Shown here: in pieces, positions 49,597 to 57,701 of the stretch
How positions within the stretch are numbered: the first letter of the stretch is position 1
Layout of the letters: every line of letters starts with the position of its first letter
From: Pseudomonas mendocina
GTDB lineage: Bacteria; Pseudomonadota; Gammaproteobacteria; Pseudomonadales; Pseudomonadaceae
NCBI RefSeq assembly: GCF_900636545.1
Contig: NZ_LR134290.1
Span: 744,001-808,000 of the forward strand
DNA: 64,000 nt
Direction: 5' to 3'
Position numbers and translations under genes: made by a program
Notes under the pieces: generated by a model
What the model was told of the DNA's origin: nothing
What the model saw: only the letters and a program-made list of their open reading frames with translations
Database searches by the model: none

Positions 49597-51531
49597 GTGT
49601 TCGCCATCGTTTCCATGTTGCGTAGCCGTTTGCTGCGTCCGGTGTTCGTTGCGCTTGGTCTGGCCATGTTGGTGCAGGTTGGTTTGGCTGTCTGGCTGAT
49701 GCGCGCCTCGGTCGACGGCATGGTCGAGGATCTGGCGCTGCGCCTGGGCGGTGAGAGCCGGCGCCTTGGTGAAGAGCTGAACATGGCTGAGCGCGAGATG
49801 AGTCAAGGGCTGGCGGCTTTGTCGAGCAGCACCCGCACTCGCCTGGGCGAAGGGCTTTCCGCTCAGTTGAAGAGCGAGCAAGCGCAACTGCGTGTGGTGC
49901 TGGAGGGGAGTCTCAAGCAATCCGGTCAGGCGCTGGCGCAACTATTGGCGGGTGTTGCGCCGAAGTCCATCTGGGACCTGGACATTCCTGCGCTGACGGC
50001 GCTTACCCGAATCGCGCAGCAGGACCCGGCGGTCTTGTTCGCCATCATCTATGACGCCGAAGGTCAGCGCCTGACGCGCAACTTCAATCGCAGTAACGCG
50101 CAGGTACGTGAGCTGGTTGCAGCTGGGCAGGGTGACTCGCCGCTGGAGAAGCTGGTGGACGCGGCTTCGCGCGATCCGCGCGTGTATGTGGTCGAGGCGG
50201 ATATCAGTCCAATGGGCTCGCGCATCGGTAAGGTGCAGATGGGGTTGTCGTTGGATGTGGTGGAAAAGGAATTGACCGCGCTGGACGGTCGCTTTGCTGC
50301 TTTGGTCAGCGGTGCCGGTGAGTTGGTCGATAGCAGTCTGGCCGGTGCTTCCGAAGAGGCAACCGGCGCGCTGCGCGAGCGCCTGCAGTCCGCCGAGCGC
50401 TACACGCAGGAAATGGCGCGCAACGGCGGCGAGTCGGTGCGTGTGGCGGCGGATTCACTGCGTTGGAACATCGCCCTCGGCTTGTTGATCGTGGGGGCGT
50501 TGGCAATGGTAATGGTCGCCCTGGTATTGGGCTGGCGAGTGCTGAGTCGCGTGCGTCTGCTCAGTGATGCGCTCAACGATCTGGCGGCAGGTGAGGGCGA
50601 TCTGACTCGGCGGGTAGATATCCACAGCCAGGATGAAGTGGGGGAGATGGCGAGTGCGGTCAACCGCTTCATGGATAAGCTGCAGCCCATCGTGCGAGAG
50701 TCCGGTGAGGTGGCTCTGCGTACGAGCGAGCAGATTCGCAGTCTGACCCAGCGTGGGGCGGCGGCCGAGTCGGCGGCCGGTCGTCAGCGTGACGAGGTGG
50801 CTGGGAGTCTGCAGGCCTTGGAGCGCATGGCCGATGAAGCGCAAGCGGAGAGCCAGGCCATGCAGGAGGCCTTGCAGCGCGTGGAAACCATCCGCGCGGC
50901 GGCGCATGAGAATGCTGTTATTGCTCAGCGCCTGTCTACCCTGATCGAGGGGTTGGTCGCACGGGTCGCTGATGGTTCAGCCGTGATCGAGCGGCTGGCC
51001 AAGCAGAGCGAGCAGATCGAGGTCGTGCTGACGGTGATTCAGTCCATCGCCGAGCAAACCAATCTGCTGGCCCTCAATGCTGCCATCGAGGCAGCGCGCG
51101 CCGGGGAGAGTGGCCGCGGCTTCGCGGTGGTGGCGGACGAGGTGCGAGCCTTGGCGAGCAAGACTCAGCAGTCGACCGGCGACATCCAGACGCATATCAC
51201 CGCGCTGCAGCGTGGAGCGCAGGAGGCGGTGGCGGCCATTGCTCAGGCAGGTGAGCAGGGTGGTGAAGGATTGGAAGTGCTGCGTGACAGCGCCCGCCTG
51301 CAGCAATCGGTGCAGCAGTCGGTAGATGAAGTGTATGGCGCCATCAATGCTGCCACTCAGGCGGCGGCTCATCAGGCCGAAGGAGCGGGCGCGGTGCGTG
51401 GGCGCGTGGAGGTCATCCACGCCGAAGCGCAGCACGCGGCCGAGGCGGTTGCGGCGATTGCCGGCAACGCGCGTGCGCTGGATGAGTTGGCGGCGCAGCT
51501 CAAGGCTAGTCTGGGGCAGTTCAGGGTTTGA
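49597..51531 (+). CDS. Methyl-accepting chemotaxis protein
   Basis: 644-residue transmembrane chemoreceptor starting at a GTG with GAGGAG eight bases upstream. A first membrane helix (about 10-30) is followed by a periplasmic sensing region of about 250 residues that I cannot assign to a ligand type, a second helix (about 288-312), a HAMP domain (312-365, [20 protein letters not shown]) and the signalling domain with the highly conserved hairpin tip [19 protein letters not shown] and [15 protein letters not shown]. It signals to CheA/CheW. No che genes are adjacent, so it is a stand-alone receptor. Confidence 0.93.
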   Translation: MFAIVSMLRSRLLRPVFVALGLAMLVQVGLAVWLMRASVDGMVEDLALRLGGESRRLGEELNMAEREMSQGLAALSSSTRTRLGEGLSAQLKSEQAQLRVVLEGSLKQSGQALAQLLAGVAPKSIWDLDIPALTALTRIAQQDPAVLFAIIYDAEGQRLTRNFNRSNAQVRELVAAGQGDSPLEKLVDAASRDPRVYVVEADISPMGSRIGKVQMGLSLDVVEKELTALDGRFAALVSGAGELVDSSLAGASEEATGALRERLQSAERYTQEMARNGGESVRVAADSLRWNIALGLLIVGALAMVMVALVLGWRVLSRVRLLSDALNDLAAGEGDLTRRVDIHSQDEVGEMASAVNRFMDKLQPIVRESGEVALRTSEQIRSLTQRGAAAESAAGRQRDEVAGSLQALERMADEAQAESQAMQEALQRVETIRAAAHENAVIAQRLSTLIEGLVARVADGSAVIERLAKQSEQIEVVLTVIQSIAEQTNLLALNAAIEAARAGESGRGFAVVADEVRALASKTQQSTGDIQTHITALQRGAQEAVAAIAQAGEQGGEGLEVLRDSARLQQSVQQSVDEVYGAINAATQAAAHQAEGAGAVRGRVEVIHAEAQHAAEAVAAIAGNARALDELAAQLKASLGQFRV

Positions 51532-51607
51532 TCGTGGTAACGGGGGGGCGCCTTGTGCGCCTCGCTCTTCAGGGGGTGAAGGTGCGTAAGGCTTTTCTTC
51601 GGGCAAT

Positions 51608-51637
51608 AAAAAACCGAGCCATCTGACTCGGTTTTTT
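51608..51637. terminator. Terminator of the tRNA-Leu pair (bidirectional)
   Basis: AAAAAACCGAG, loop CATCTGA, CTCGGTTTTTT. It ends the minus-strand tRNA transcript and could also end the chemoreceptor transcript from the other side. Confidence 0.9.
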
Positions 51638-51643
51638 GAATTT

Positions 51644-51730
51644 TGGTGCCCAGGAGAAGACTCGAACTTCCACGGCCGTTAAGCCACTGATACCTGAAAC
51701 CAGCGCGTCTACCAATTCCGCCACCTGGGC
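51644..51730 (-). tRNA. tRNA-Leu (anticodon CAG), copy 1
   Basis: 87 nt including an encoded CCA. The acceptor stem GCCCAGG/CCTGGGC with discriminator A, a D-arm region GGCGGAATTGGTAGACGC, an anticodon stem-loop CTGGT-TTCAGGT-ATCAG (anticodon CAG), a long class II variable arm (GGC-TTAACG-GCC) and a T-arm with GTTCGAGTC are all visible. It reads CUG codons. Confidence 0.97.
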
Positions 51731-51813
51731 ACTGCAGCAATGTTCGTCGTTGCCGACACGGAGCGTTGCATCCGTTATTTGCAAAGTGGGTTATCAAGCC
51801 ACTTCGCGAAATT

Positions 51814-51900
51814 TGGTGCCCAGGAGAAGACTCGAACTTCCACGGTGTTGCCACCACTGATACCTGAAACCAGCGCGTCTACCAATTCCGCCACCTGGGC
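51814..51900 (-). tRNA. tRNA-Leu (anticodon CAG), copy 2
   Basis: 87 nt with encoded CCA; identical to the downstream copy in acceptor, D, anticodon and T arms but with a different variable arm (GGTG-GCAA-CACC, closed by a GNRA-type loop). It is promoter-proximal, 83 bp from copy 1. Confidence 0.97.
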
Positions 51901-51963
51901 ACTGAAAACGATGAATCATCATCGGCTTCGTGTTACAACGTCTGCTCGACGCTGTGGGCGCGA

Positions 51964-51992
51964 ACTATACGGGCGGGCATTTACCTTGTAAA
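51964..51992 (-). promoter_or_regulatory. Sigma70 promoter of the tRNA-Leu pair
   Basis: On the minus strand TTTACA (51987-51992), a 17-base spacer and TATAGT (51964-51969), followed by a GC-rich TCGCGCC discriminator typical of stringently controlled stable-RNA promoters. The first tRNA starts 63 bp downstream. Confidence 0.8.
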
Positions 51993-52107
51993 CCCCTGAC
52001 CCCAAAAAAATTATTGTCGCTGGAAAAGCTGCCGCGAATGACGTTTTCGCGCTTCAATAGGCAGATGGCATACACCTCTATACATAAGCATAGGTAATCC
52101 TTCCTAC

Positions 52108-54591
52108 ATGGCCGATTGGCAATCCCTCGATCCCGAGGCCGCCCGCGAGGCGGAAAAATACGACAACCCCATCCCTAGCCGCGAACTGATTCTGGCCCAC
52201 CTGGCCGAACGGGGTTCGCCCGCCAGCCGCGAGCAGCTGGTCGAAGAATTCGGTCTCGACACCGAAGACCAGCTCGAGGCGCTGCGCCGCCGTCTGCGCG
52301 CCATGGAGCGCGATGGCCAGCTCATCTATACCCGCCGCGGCACCTACGCGCCGGTGGACAAGCTCGATCTGATCTGCGGCCGCATCAGTGGCCACCGCGA
52401 CGGCTTCGGCTTCCTCGTGCCGGACGACGGCAGCGACGATCTGTTCCTCAGCCCGGCGCAGATGCGCCTGGTATTCGATGGCGACCGCGCTCTGGTGCGC
52501 GTGGCCGGTCTCGACCGTCGCGGTCGCCGTGAAGGCGGTATCGTCGAGGTGATCAGCCGTGCCCACGAAAGCATCGTCGGGCGTTATTACGAAGAGAACG
52601 GCATCGGTTTCGTGGTCGCCGACAACCCCAAGATCCAGCAGGAAGTGCTGGTCACCCCCGGTCGCACCGCCGGTGCGCGCGTCGGCCAGTTCGTCGAGAT
52701 CAAGATCACCCACTGGCCGACCCAGCGCTTCCAGCCGCAGGGCGATATCGTCGAGGTGATCGGCAACTACATGGCGCCGGGCATGGAAATCGACGTGGCG
52801 CTGCGCAGCTACGACATCCCGCATGTCTGGCCCGAGGGCGTGATCAAGGAAGCACGCAAGCTCAAGCCTGAAGTGGACGAGAAGGACAAGGAGAAGCGCG
52901 TCGATCTGCGCCACCTGCCTTTCGTCACCATCGACGGCGAAGACGCCCGCGACTTCGACGATGCCGTGTACTGTGAGAAGAACAGCAGCCGCTGGAAACT
53001 GTTCTCCGGTGGCTGGAAGCTCTATGTGGCCATCGCCGACGTATCGCACTACGTCAAGGTCGGTTCGGCGTTGGACGCCGAGGCGGTCGAGCGCGGCAAC
53101 TCGGTGTACTTCCCCGAGCGTGTCGTGCCGATGCTGCCGGAGGAGCTGTCCAACGGTCTGTGCTCGCTCAACCCGCACGTCGATCGCCTGGCCATGGTCT
53201 GCGAAATGACCATGTCCAAGAGCGGCCAGATGGTCGACTACAAGTTCTACGAGGCGGTGATCCACTCCCACGCGCGCCTGACCTACAACAAGGTCAGCCT
53301 GATGCTGGAAGATCCCAAGAGCAGCGAGGGCAAGTCCCTGCGCAGCGAGTACAAGGAAGTCCTGCCGTACCTCAACCAGCTCTATGCCCTGTACCAGGTG
53401 CTGGTGGCCGCTCGTCACGAGCGTGGCGCCATCGACTTCGAGACGCAGGAGACGCGAATCATCTTCGGCACCGATCGCAAGATCGACGAGATCCGCCCGA
53501 CCCAGCGTAACGATGCGCACAAGCTGATCGAGGAATGCATGCTGGCGGCCAACGTCGCCACCGCGCGCTTCATGCAGGATCACGAGATTCCGTCGCTGTA
53601 TCGCGTGCACGATGGCCCGCCGCTCGAGCGCCTGGAGAAGCTCAAGGCCTTCCTCGGTGAGCTGGGGTTGTCGCTGCAACGTGGCAAGTCCAAGGATGGC
53701 CCCTCGCCCAAGGACTATCAGCGCCTGCTGGAAAGCATCCGCGAGCGCCCGGACTACCACCTGATCCAGACCGTGATGCTGCGCTCGCTGAGCCAGGCGG
53801 TATATAGCGCGCAGAACGAAGGTCACTTCGGCCTCAATTACGAGGCCTATACCCACTTCACCTCGCCGATCCGTCGCTACCCCGACCTGCTGGTGCACCG
53901 CGCCATTCGCAGCGTGATCCGCTCCAAGCGTGAAACCAAGCATGTGGAGCGTGCCGGTGCAGCGACCATGCCCAAGGCGCGCATCTATCCGTACGACGAG
54001 GCGACCCTGGAAAAGCTCGGCGAGCAGTGCTCGATGACCGAGCGCCGCGCCGACGAGGCGACCCGTGACGTGGTCAACTGGCTCAAGTGCGAGTTCATGC
54101 AGGATCGCGTCGGCGAGACCTTCGCCGGTGTGATCACAGCGGTGACCGGTTTCGGTATCTTTGTCGAGCTGCGCGATATCTACGTCGAAGGCCTGGTGCA
54201 CGTGACCGCGCTGCCGGCCGACTACTACCACTTCGACCCGGTTCACCACCGCCTGTCCGGCGAGCGCAGCGGTCGCAGCTTCCGCCTTGGCGACAGCGTC
54301 GAGGTCAAGGTGATGCGCGTCGATCTGGACGAGCGCAAGATCGACTTCGAACTGAGCCAGGGCAAGACCGGCAAGGGCGATGATGCGCGCCGTGGTGGCA
54401 AGCCCGGCATGGGCAACACCGATGTGCAGAAGAGCCGCGAAGTGAAGAAGGCCCTGCTCGAGAGCGCCAAGAAAGGCGGCGGCAAAGCGCCGGCGAAGAA
54501 GTCTTCCAGTCAGCGCAAGGGCGCGCCTGCGTCCAAGGGCAAGACCGAAACGACTGGTAGCAAGCCGAGCAAGCGTAAGGCGAAACGATGA
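52108..54591 (+). CDS. rnr: Ribonuclease R
   Basis: Processive 3'-5' exoribonuclease that degrades structured RNA and takes part in rRNA and tmRNA quality control. 827 residues. Order of parts: N-terminal winged helix (SRELILAHLAERGSPASREQ), two cold-shock domains (about 85-230), the RNB catalytic domain with IDGEDARDFDDAVYC (catalytic Asp cluster) and YTHFTSPIRRYPDLLVHRAI, an S1 domain (GETFAGVITAVTGFGIFVEL) and a Lys/Ser/Ala-rich basic tail of about 80 residues. The stop overlaps the rlmB start. Confidence 0.98.
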   Translation: MADWQSLDPEAAREAEKYDNPIPSRELILAHLAERGSPASREQLVEEFGLDTEDQLEALRRRLRAMERDGQLIYTRRGTYAPVDKLDLICGRISGHRDGFGFLVPDDGSDDLFLSPAQMRLVFDGDRALVRVAGLDRRGRREGGIVEVISRAHESIVGRYYEENGIGFVVADNPKIQQEVLVTPGRTAGARVGQFVEIKITHWPTQRFQPQGDIVEVIGNYMAPGMEIDVALRSYDIPHVWPEGVIKEARKLKPEVDEKDKEKRVDLRHLPFVTIDGEDARDFDDAVYCEKNSSRWKLFSGGWKLYVAIADVSHYVKVGSALDAEAVERGNSVYFPERVVPMLPEELSNGLCSLNPHVDRLAMVCEMTMSKSGQMVDYKFYEAVIHSHARLTYNKVSLMLEDPKSSEGKSLRSEYKEVLPYLNQLYALYQVLVAARHERGAIDFETQETRIIFGTDRKIDEIRPTQRNDAHKLIEECMLAANVATARFMQDHEIPSLYRVHDGPPLERLEKLKAFLGELGLSLQRGKSKDGPSPKDYQRLLESIRERPDYHLIQTVMLRSLSQAVYSAQNEGHFGLNYEAYTHFTSPIRRYPDLLVHRAIRSVIRSKRETKHVERAGAATMPKARIYPYDEATLEKLGEQCSMTERRADEATRDVVNWLKCEFMQDRVGETFAGVITAVTGFGIFVELRDIYVEGLVHVTALPADYYHFDPVHHRLSGERSGRSFRLGDSVEVKVMRVDLDERKIDFELSQGKTGKGDDARRGGKPGMGNTDVQKSREVKKALLESAKKGGGKAPAKKSSSQRKGAPASKGKTETTGSKPSKRKAKR

Positions 54592-55340
54592 GTCAGTTGG
54601 AAAAGGTCTACGGCGTGCATGCCGTGGAGGCGCTGTTGCGCCATCATCCCAAGCGGGTCAAGCAGCTATGGCTGGCCGAGAGCCGCCAGGCTCCGCGTAT
54701 CCAGCCAATGCTGGAACTGGCGGCGCAGCACCGCGTGCCGGTCGGGCACAAGGAGCGCCAGGAACTGGATGAGTGGGCCGAGGGTGTGCATCAGGGTGTG
54801 GTCGCCGAAGTCAGTCCGAGCCAGGTCTGGGGCGAGAACATACTCGACGAGCTGCTCGAGCGTAGCGAGGGCGTGCCTCTGCTGCTGGTGCTCGATGGCG
54901 TGACCGATCCGCACAATCTGGGTGCCTGTCTACGTACCGCCGATGCGGCCGGGGCGCAGGCGGTGATCGTGCCCAAGGACAAGTCCGCCACCCTCAACGC
55001 TACCGTACGCAAGGTGGCTTGCGGTGCAGCGGAGGTGATTCCGCTGGTGGCCGTGACCAACCTGGCACGTACCCTGGAAAAATTGCAGAAGAAAGGCTTG
55101 TGGGTGGTCGGCACTGCCGGTGAGGTGGAGCAGGAGCTGTACCAGCTCGACATGACCGGCCCGACGGTGCTGGTCATGGGCGCCGAGGGCAAAGGCATGC
55201 GCCGTCTGACCCGCGAGCATTGCGATTACCTGGTCAAGCTGCCCATGGGCGGTAGCGTGAGCAGTCTCAACGTCTCCGTCGCCACAGGCGTCTGTCTGTT
55301 CGAGGCGGTGCGCCAGCGTCAGGCCAAGCGCCAGGGCTGA
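54588..55340 (+). CDS. rlmB: 23S rRNA (guanosine-2'-O-)-methyltransferase RlmB
   Basis: SPOUT-type methyltransferase that modifies G2251 of 23S rRNA. 250 residues. The N-terminal substrate-binding domain (about 1-75, YGVHAVEALLRHHPKRVKQL) precedes the knotted catalytic domain with LDGVTDPHNLGACLRTADAA, VMGAEGKGMRRLTREHCD and PMGGSVSSLNVSVATGVCLF. It overlaps rnr by 4 bases (ATGA), a coupled RNA-processing pair. Confidence 0.97.
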   Translation: MSQLEKVYGVHAVEALLRHHPKRVKQLWLAESRQAPRIQPMLELAAQHRVPVGHKERQELDEWAEGVHQGVVAEVSPSQVWGENILDELLERSEGVPLLLVLDGVTDPHNLGACLRTADAAGAQAVIVPKDKSATLNATVRKVACGAAEVIPLVAVTNLARTLEKLQKKGLWVVGTAGEVEQELYQLDMTGPTVLVMGAEGKGMRRLTREHCDYLVKLPMGGSVSSLNVSVATGVCLFEAVRQRQAKRQG

Positions 55341-55365
55341 TTGTTCAAATAATCGCCAATTCGCC

Positions 55366-55394
55366 TTGCGTGCGGCAGGGGGCTTCTCTAGAAT
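55366..55394 (+). promoter_or_regulatory. Sigma70 promoter of the rpsF operon
   Basis: TTGCGT (55366-55371), 17-base spacer, TAGAAT (55389-55394), then GC-rich GGCGCCCC. The transcript would start near 55401, giving a leader of about 115 bases. Confidence 0.75.
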
Positions 55395-55464
55395 GGCGCC
55401 CCTTGCCGTGACGGCAGGCCCTTTTGCGCCTACCGCCTGGCAAGCTCATCACGAGAAAAACCCA

Positions 55465-55510
55465 CTCCTTGCCTGACCACCTTAGTTGGCAGGCTACAAC
55501 CCGTAAGGAG
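55465..55510 (+). promoter_or_regulatory. Structured rpsF leader resembling the S6:S18-binding autoregulatory motif
   Basis: CTCCTT (55465-55470) is complementary to the rpsF Shine-Dalgarno AAGGAG (55505-55510). Between them an inner hairpin GCCTG-A-CCA / TGG-CAGGC (55471-55494) forms, leaving an unpaired stretch with CCG (55501-55503) beside the outer helix. This is the architecture described for the S6:S18 leader: two helices with a CCG-containing bulge next to a sequestered ribosome site. Binding of surplus S6:S18 would repress translation. Confidence 0.65.
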
Positions 55511-55515
55511 CATTT

Positions 55516-55938
55516 ATGCGTCATTACGAAATCATCTTTCTGGTTCACCCGGACCAGAGCGAGCAAGTCGGCGGCATGGTCGAGCGTTACACCAAGCTGA
55601 TCGAAGAAGACGGTGGCAAGATTCACCGCCTGGAAGACTGGGGCCGTCGTCAGCTGGCTTACGCCATCAACAACGTCCACAAAGCCCACTACGTGATGCT
55701 CAACGTAGAGTGCACCGGCAAGGCGCTGGCCGAGCTGGAAGACAACTTCCGCTACAACGACGCCGTGATCCGTAACCTGGTCATCCGTCGCGACGAGGCC
55801 GTCACTGGCCAGTCCGAGATGCTGAAGGCCGAAGAAAACCGCAGTGAGCGCCGCGAGCGTCGTGAACGTCCTGAAAACGCCGAGTCCAACGACGGCGATG
55901 ACAGCGACAGCAACGACAGCGACAACGCTGACGAGTAA
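55516..55938 (+). CDS. rpsF: 30S ribosomal protein S6
   Basis: Small-subunit platform protein that binds with S18. 140 residues. The core ([53 protein letters not shown]) is typical. After residue 105 comes a long acidic tail rich in Asp, Ser, Asn and Glu, ending NADE; such tails carry the site of RimK glutamylation in some bacteria. AAGGAG stands six bases before the ATG within the structured leader. Confidence 0.98.
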   Translation: MRHYEIIFLVHPDQSEQVGGMVERYTKLIEEDGGKIHRLEDWGRRQLAYAINNVHKAHYVMLNVECTGKALAELEDNFRYNDAVIRNLVIRRDEAVTGQSEMLKAEENRSERRERRERPENAESNDGDDSDSNDSDNADE

Positions 55939-55966
55939 TCCACGGATCTATTGAGGAGCCAATCAC

Positions 55967-56197
55967 ATGGCACGTTTCTTCCGTCGTCGTAAATTCTGCC
56001 GCTTCACCGCTGAAGACGTGAAAGAGATCGATTTCAAAGATCTCAACACCCTGAAAGCCTACATCTCGGAAACCGGCAAAATCGTTCCTAGCCGTATCAC
56101 CGGTACCAAGGCTCGTTATCAGCGTCAGCTGGCCACCGCTATCAAGCGCGCCCGCTTCCTGGCCCTGCTGCCCTACACCGACAGCCACGGCCGCTGA
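55967..56197 (+). CDS. rpsR: 30S ribosomal protein S18
   Basis: 76-residue basic protein, normal length, beginning [20 protein letters not shown] and ending [15 protein letters not shown]. Only one Cys is present, so it lacks a zinc-binding set. It is co-transcribed with rpsF (28-bp gap) and preceded by GAGGAG. Confidence 0.98.
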   Translation: MARFFRRRKFCRFTAEDVKEIDFKDLNTLKAYISETGKIVPSRITGTKARYQRQLATAIKRARFLALLPYTDSHGR

Positions 56198-56233
56198 GAT
56201 CGGACAGTCGACAAGCGTTAAGGAATAGATCGC

Positions 56234-57115
56234 ATGCGCGCCCTGGCTGAATACATCATGCGCGGCCGTATGCAGGCCACCCTTGTGGTGGTGAGTTCGG
56301 CCATTGTGCCGTTGTTTGCCTGGTTGAGCGCTGCTGCAGGGGCCCTGGTGCTGCTGCGCAGAGGCTTGAGTGATGCGCTCGGCATCGTGATTTGGGCCGC
56401 GTTGCCCGCCGCTTACTTCTGCTACCTCGGTGATCCGAGTGTGTTGATGGTATTGCTGGGAACGCTGGCACTGGCGCAGGTTCTGCGCCGCAGTGCCTCC
56501 TGGGTCCGAGTGCTGATGGCGTTGGTGCCAGTTGGCGTGGTGTTTGCGTTGGTGGTCAGTGTTGCGCTGGTTGAGAACCTTAAGGCGATGGCCGAAGTGT
56601 TTCGACAGGCCCTTGCTGAACTGCCTGCGCAATCAGCCGGAGGGCCCAGCAGCGAGCAGCTGCAGAGCATGCAACAGGCATCGCTTGTACCGCTCCTGGG
56701 CGGCCTCATGACGTTCTCGTTGTTGACGATGAGCATCCTGAGTCTTGCTTTGGCGCGTTACTGGCAAGCGTCGTTATACAACCCGGGTGGTTTTGGTGAG
56801 GAGTTCCGCCAGATCCGCCTACCGGTGCCGTTTGCACTTGCATTGATCGCAGGTGTGTTTTTGGCGCCGTCATTGCTCGGGGATGCAGGGTGGGCGTTTA
56901 CCCTGATCTGCATGCTGCCGCTGATGCTGGCTGGTCTGGCGTTGGGGCACGGCCTGATAGCGATGAAGCAGCTGTCGAGCTTTTGGTCGATAGGGTTGTA
57001 TGTGGCGTTACTGATGGCCGCGAACCTGATCTGTTTGTTAGCTGTCGTCGACAGTCTGTTTGATTTTCGCGGTCGCCTCGCTCGCAAGAGCGGGCCCGCG
57101 GACGGTGAAGGTTAA
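56234..57115 (+). CDS. DUF2232-like polytopic membrane protein in the S6-S18-L9 operon
   Basis: 293 residues with about eight hydrophobic helices (for example ATLVVVSSAIVPLFAWLSAA, SVLMVLLGTLALAQVL, VRVLMALVPVGVVFALVVSV, FALALIAGVFLAPSLLG, SIGLYVALLMAANLICLLAV). It resembles the YybS/DUF2232 family by pattern and position. The sequence does not show what it transports, if anything. It lies between rpsR and rplI, 36 and 21 bp from them, and must be made from the same message. Its codon use looks less strict than that of the ribosomal genes around it, as expected for a low-level protein. Confidence 0.75.
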   Translation: MRALAEYIMRGRMQATLVVVSSAIVPLFAWLSAAAGALVLLRRGLSDALGIVIWAALPAAYFCYLGDPSVLMVLLGTLALAQVLRRSASWVRVLMALVPVGVVFALVVSVALVENLKAMAEVFRQALAELPAQSAGGPSSEQLQSMQQASLVPLLGGLMTFSLLTMSILSLALARYWQASLYNPGGFGEEFRQIRLPVPFALALIAGVFLAPSLLGDAGWAFTLICMLPLMLAGLALGHGLIAMKQLSSFWSIGLYVALLMAANLICLLAVVDSLFDFRGRLARKSGPADGEG

Positions 57116-57136
57116 AAGTTAAGAGGTAAGACCCAA

Positions 57137-57583
57137 ATGGAAGTCATCCTGCTGGAAAAAATCGCCAATCTGGGCAACCTGGGCGACAAAGTGAACGTTA
57201 AAGCCGGTTACGGCCGTAACTTCCTGCTGCCGCAAGGCAAGGCCACCGCTGCTACTGCTGAGAACGTAGCTGCGTTCGAAGCCCGCCGCGCCGAGCTGGA
57301 AAAACTGGCTGCCGAGAAGAAAGCTTCCGCTGAATCTCGCGCTGCTCAGCTGGCTGAGCTGGAAGTCACCATCACCGCCACCGCTGGCGATGAAGGCAAG
57401 CTGTTCGGTTCGATCGGTACTCACGACATCGCTGACGCCCTGACCGCCTCCGGCGTTGAAGTGGCCAAGGCCGAAGTTCGTCTGCCTAACGGTACCATCC
57501 GTCAGGTCGGCGAATACGACGTAGCTGTGCACCTGCACACCGACGTCGAAGCCACCGTCAAGGTGATCGTGGTTGCTGCTTAA
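57137..57583 (+). CDS. rplI: 50S ribosomal protein L9
   Basis: 148 residues, the family's exact usual length. The N-terminal domain [36 protein letters not shown] (given in parts: [20 protein letters not shown], then [13 protein letters not shown]) binds 23S rRNA; a long connecting helix and the C-terminal domain ([31 protein letters not shown]) follow. It is the last gene of the operon and ends at a UUCG-loop terminator. Confidence 0.98.
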   Translation: MEVILLEKIANLGNLGDKVNVKAGYGRNFLLPQGKATAATAENVAAFEARRAELEKLAAEKKASAESRAAQLAELEVTITATAGDEGKLFGSIGTHDIADALTASGVEVAKAEVRLPNGTIRQVGEYDVAVHLHTDVEATVKVIVVAA

Positions 57584-57634
57584 TTAAGCAGTCGCCAGGC
57601 GGACTTGCACTCAGGTGCCGGTCTGCTGACAATC

Positions 57635-57674
57635 GGGCACGGCATCGCTTCGGCGATCCGTGCCCTTTGTTTTT
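57635..57674 (+). terminator. Strong intrinsic terminator with UUCG tetraloop after rplI
   Basis: GGGCACGG-C-ATCGC, loop TTCG, GCGAT-CCGTGCCC, then TTTGTTTTT. The 13-bp stem has a single bulged C and a stabilising C(UUCG)G loop. It closes the rpsF-rpsR-DUF2232-rplI operon 51 bases after rplI. Confidence 0.93.
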
Positions 57675-57701
57675 CTATCGCAGCATTTTCCTCTCGAGCC
57701 T

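Noticed and set aside
51636..51991. Short frames containing repeated APEKTRTST-like peptides
   Set aside because: They translate the antisense of the two tRNA-Leu genes and are not proteins.
52078..54249. 723-residue open frame on the minus strand
   Set aside because: It is antisense to rnr, whose motifs are complete.
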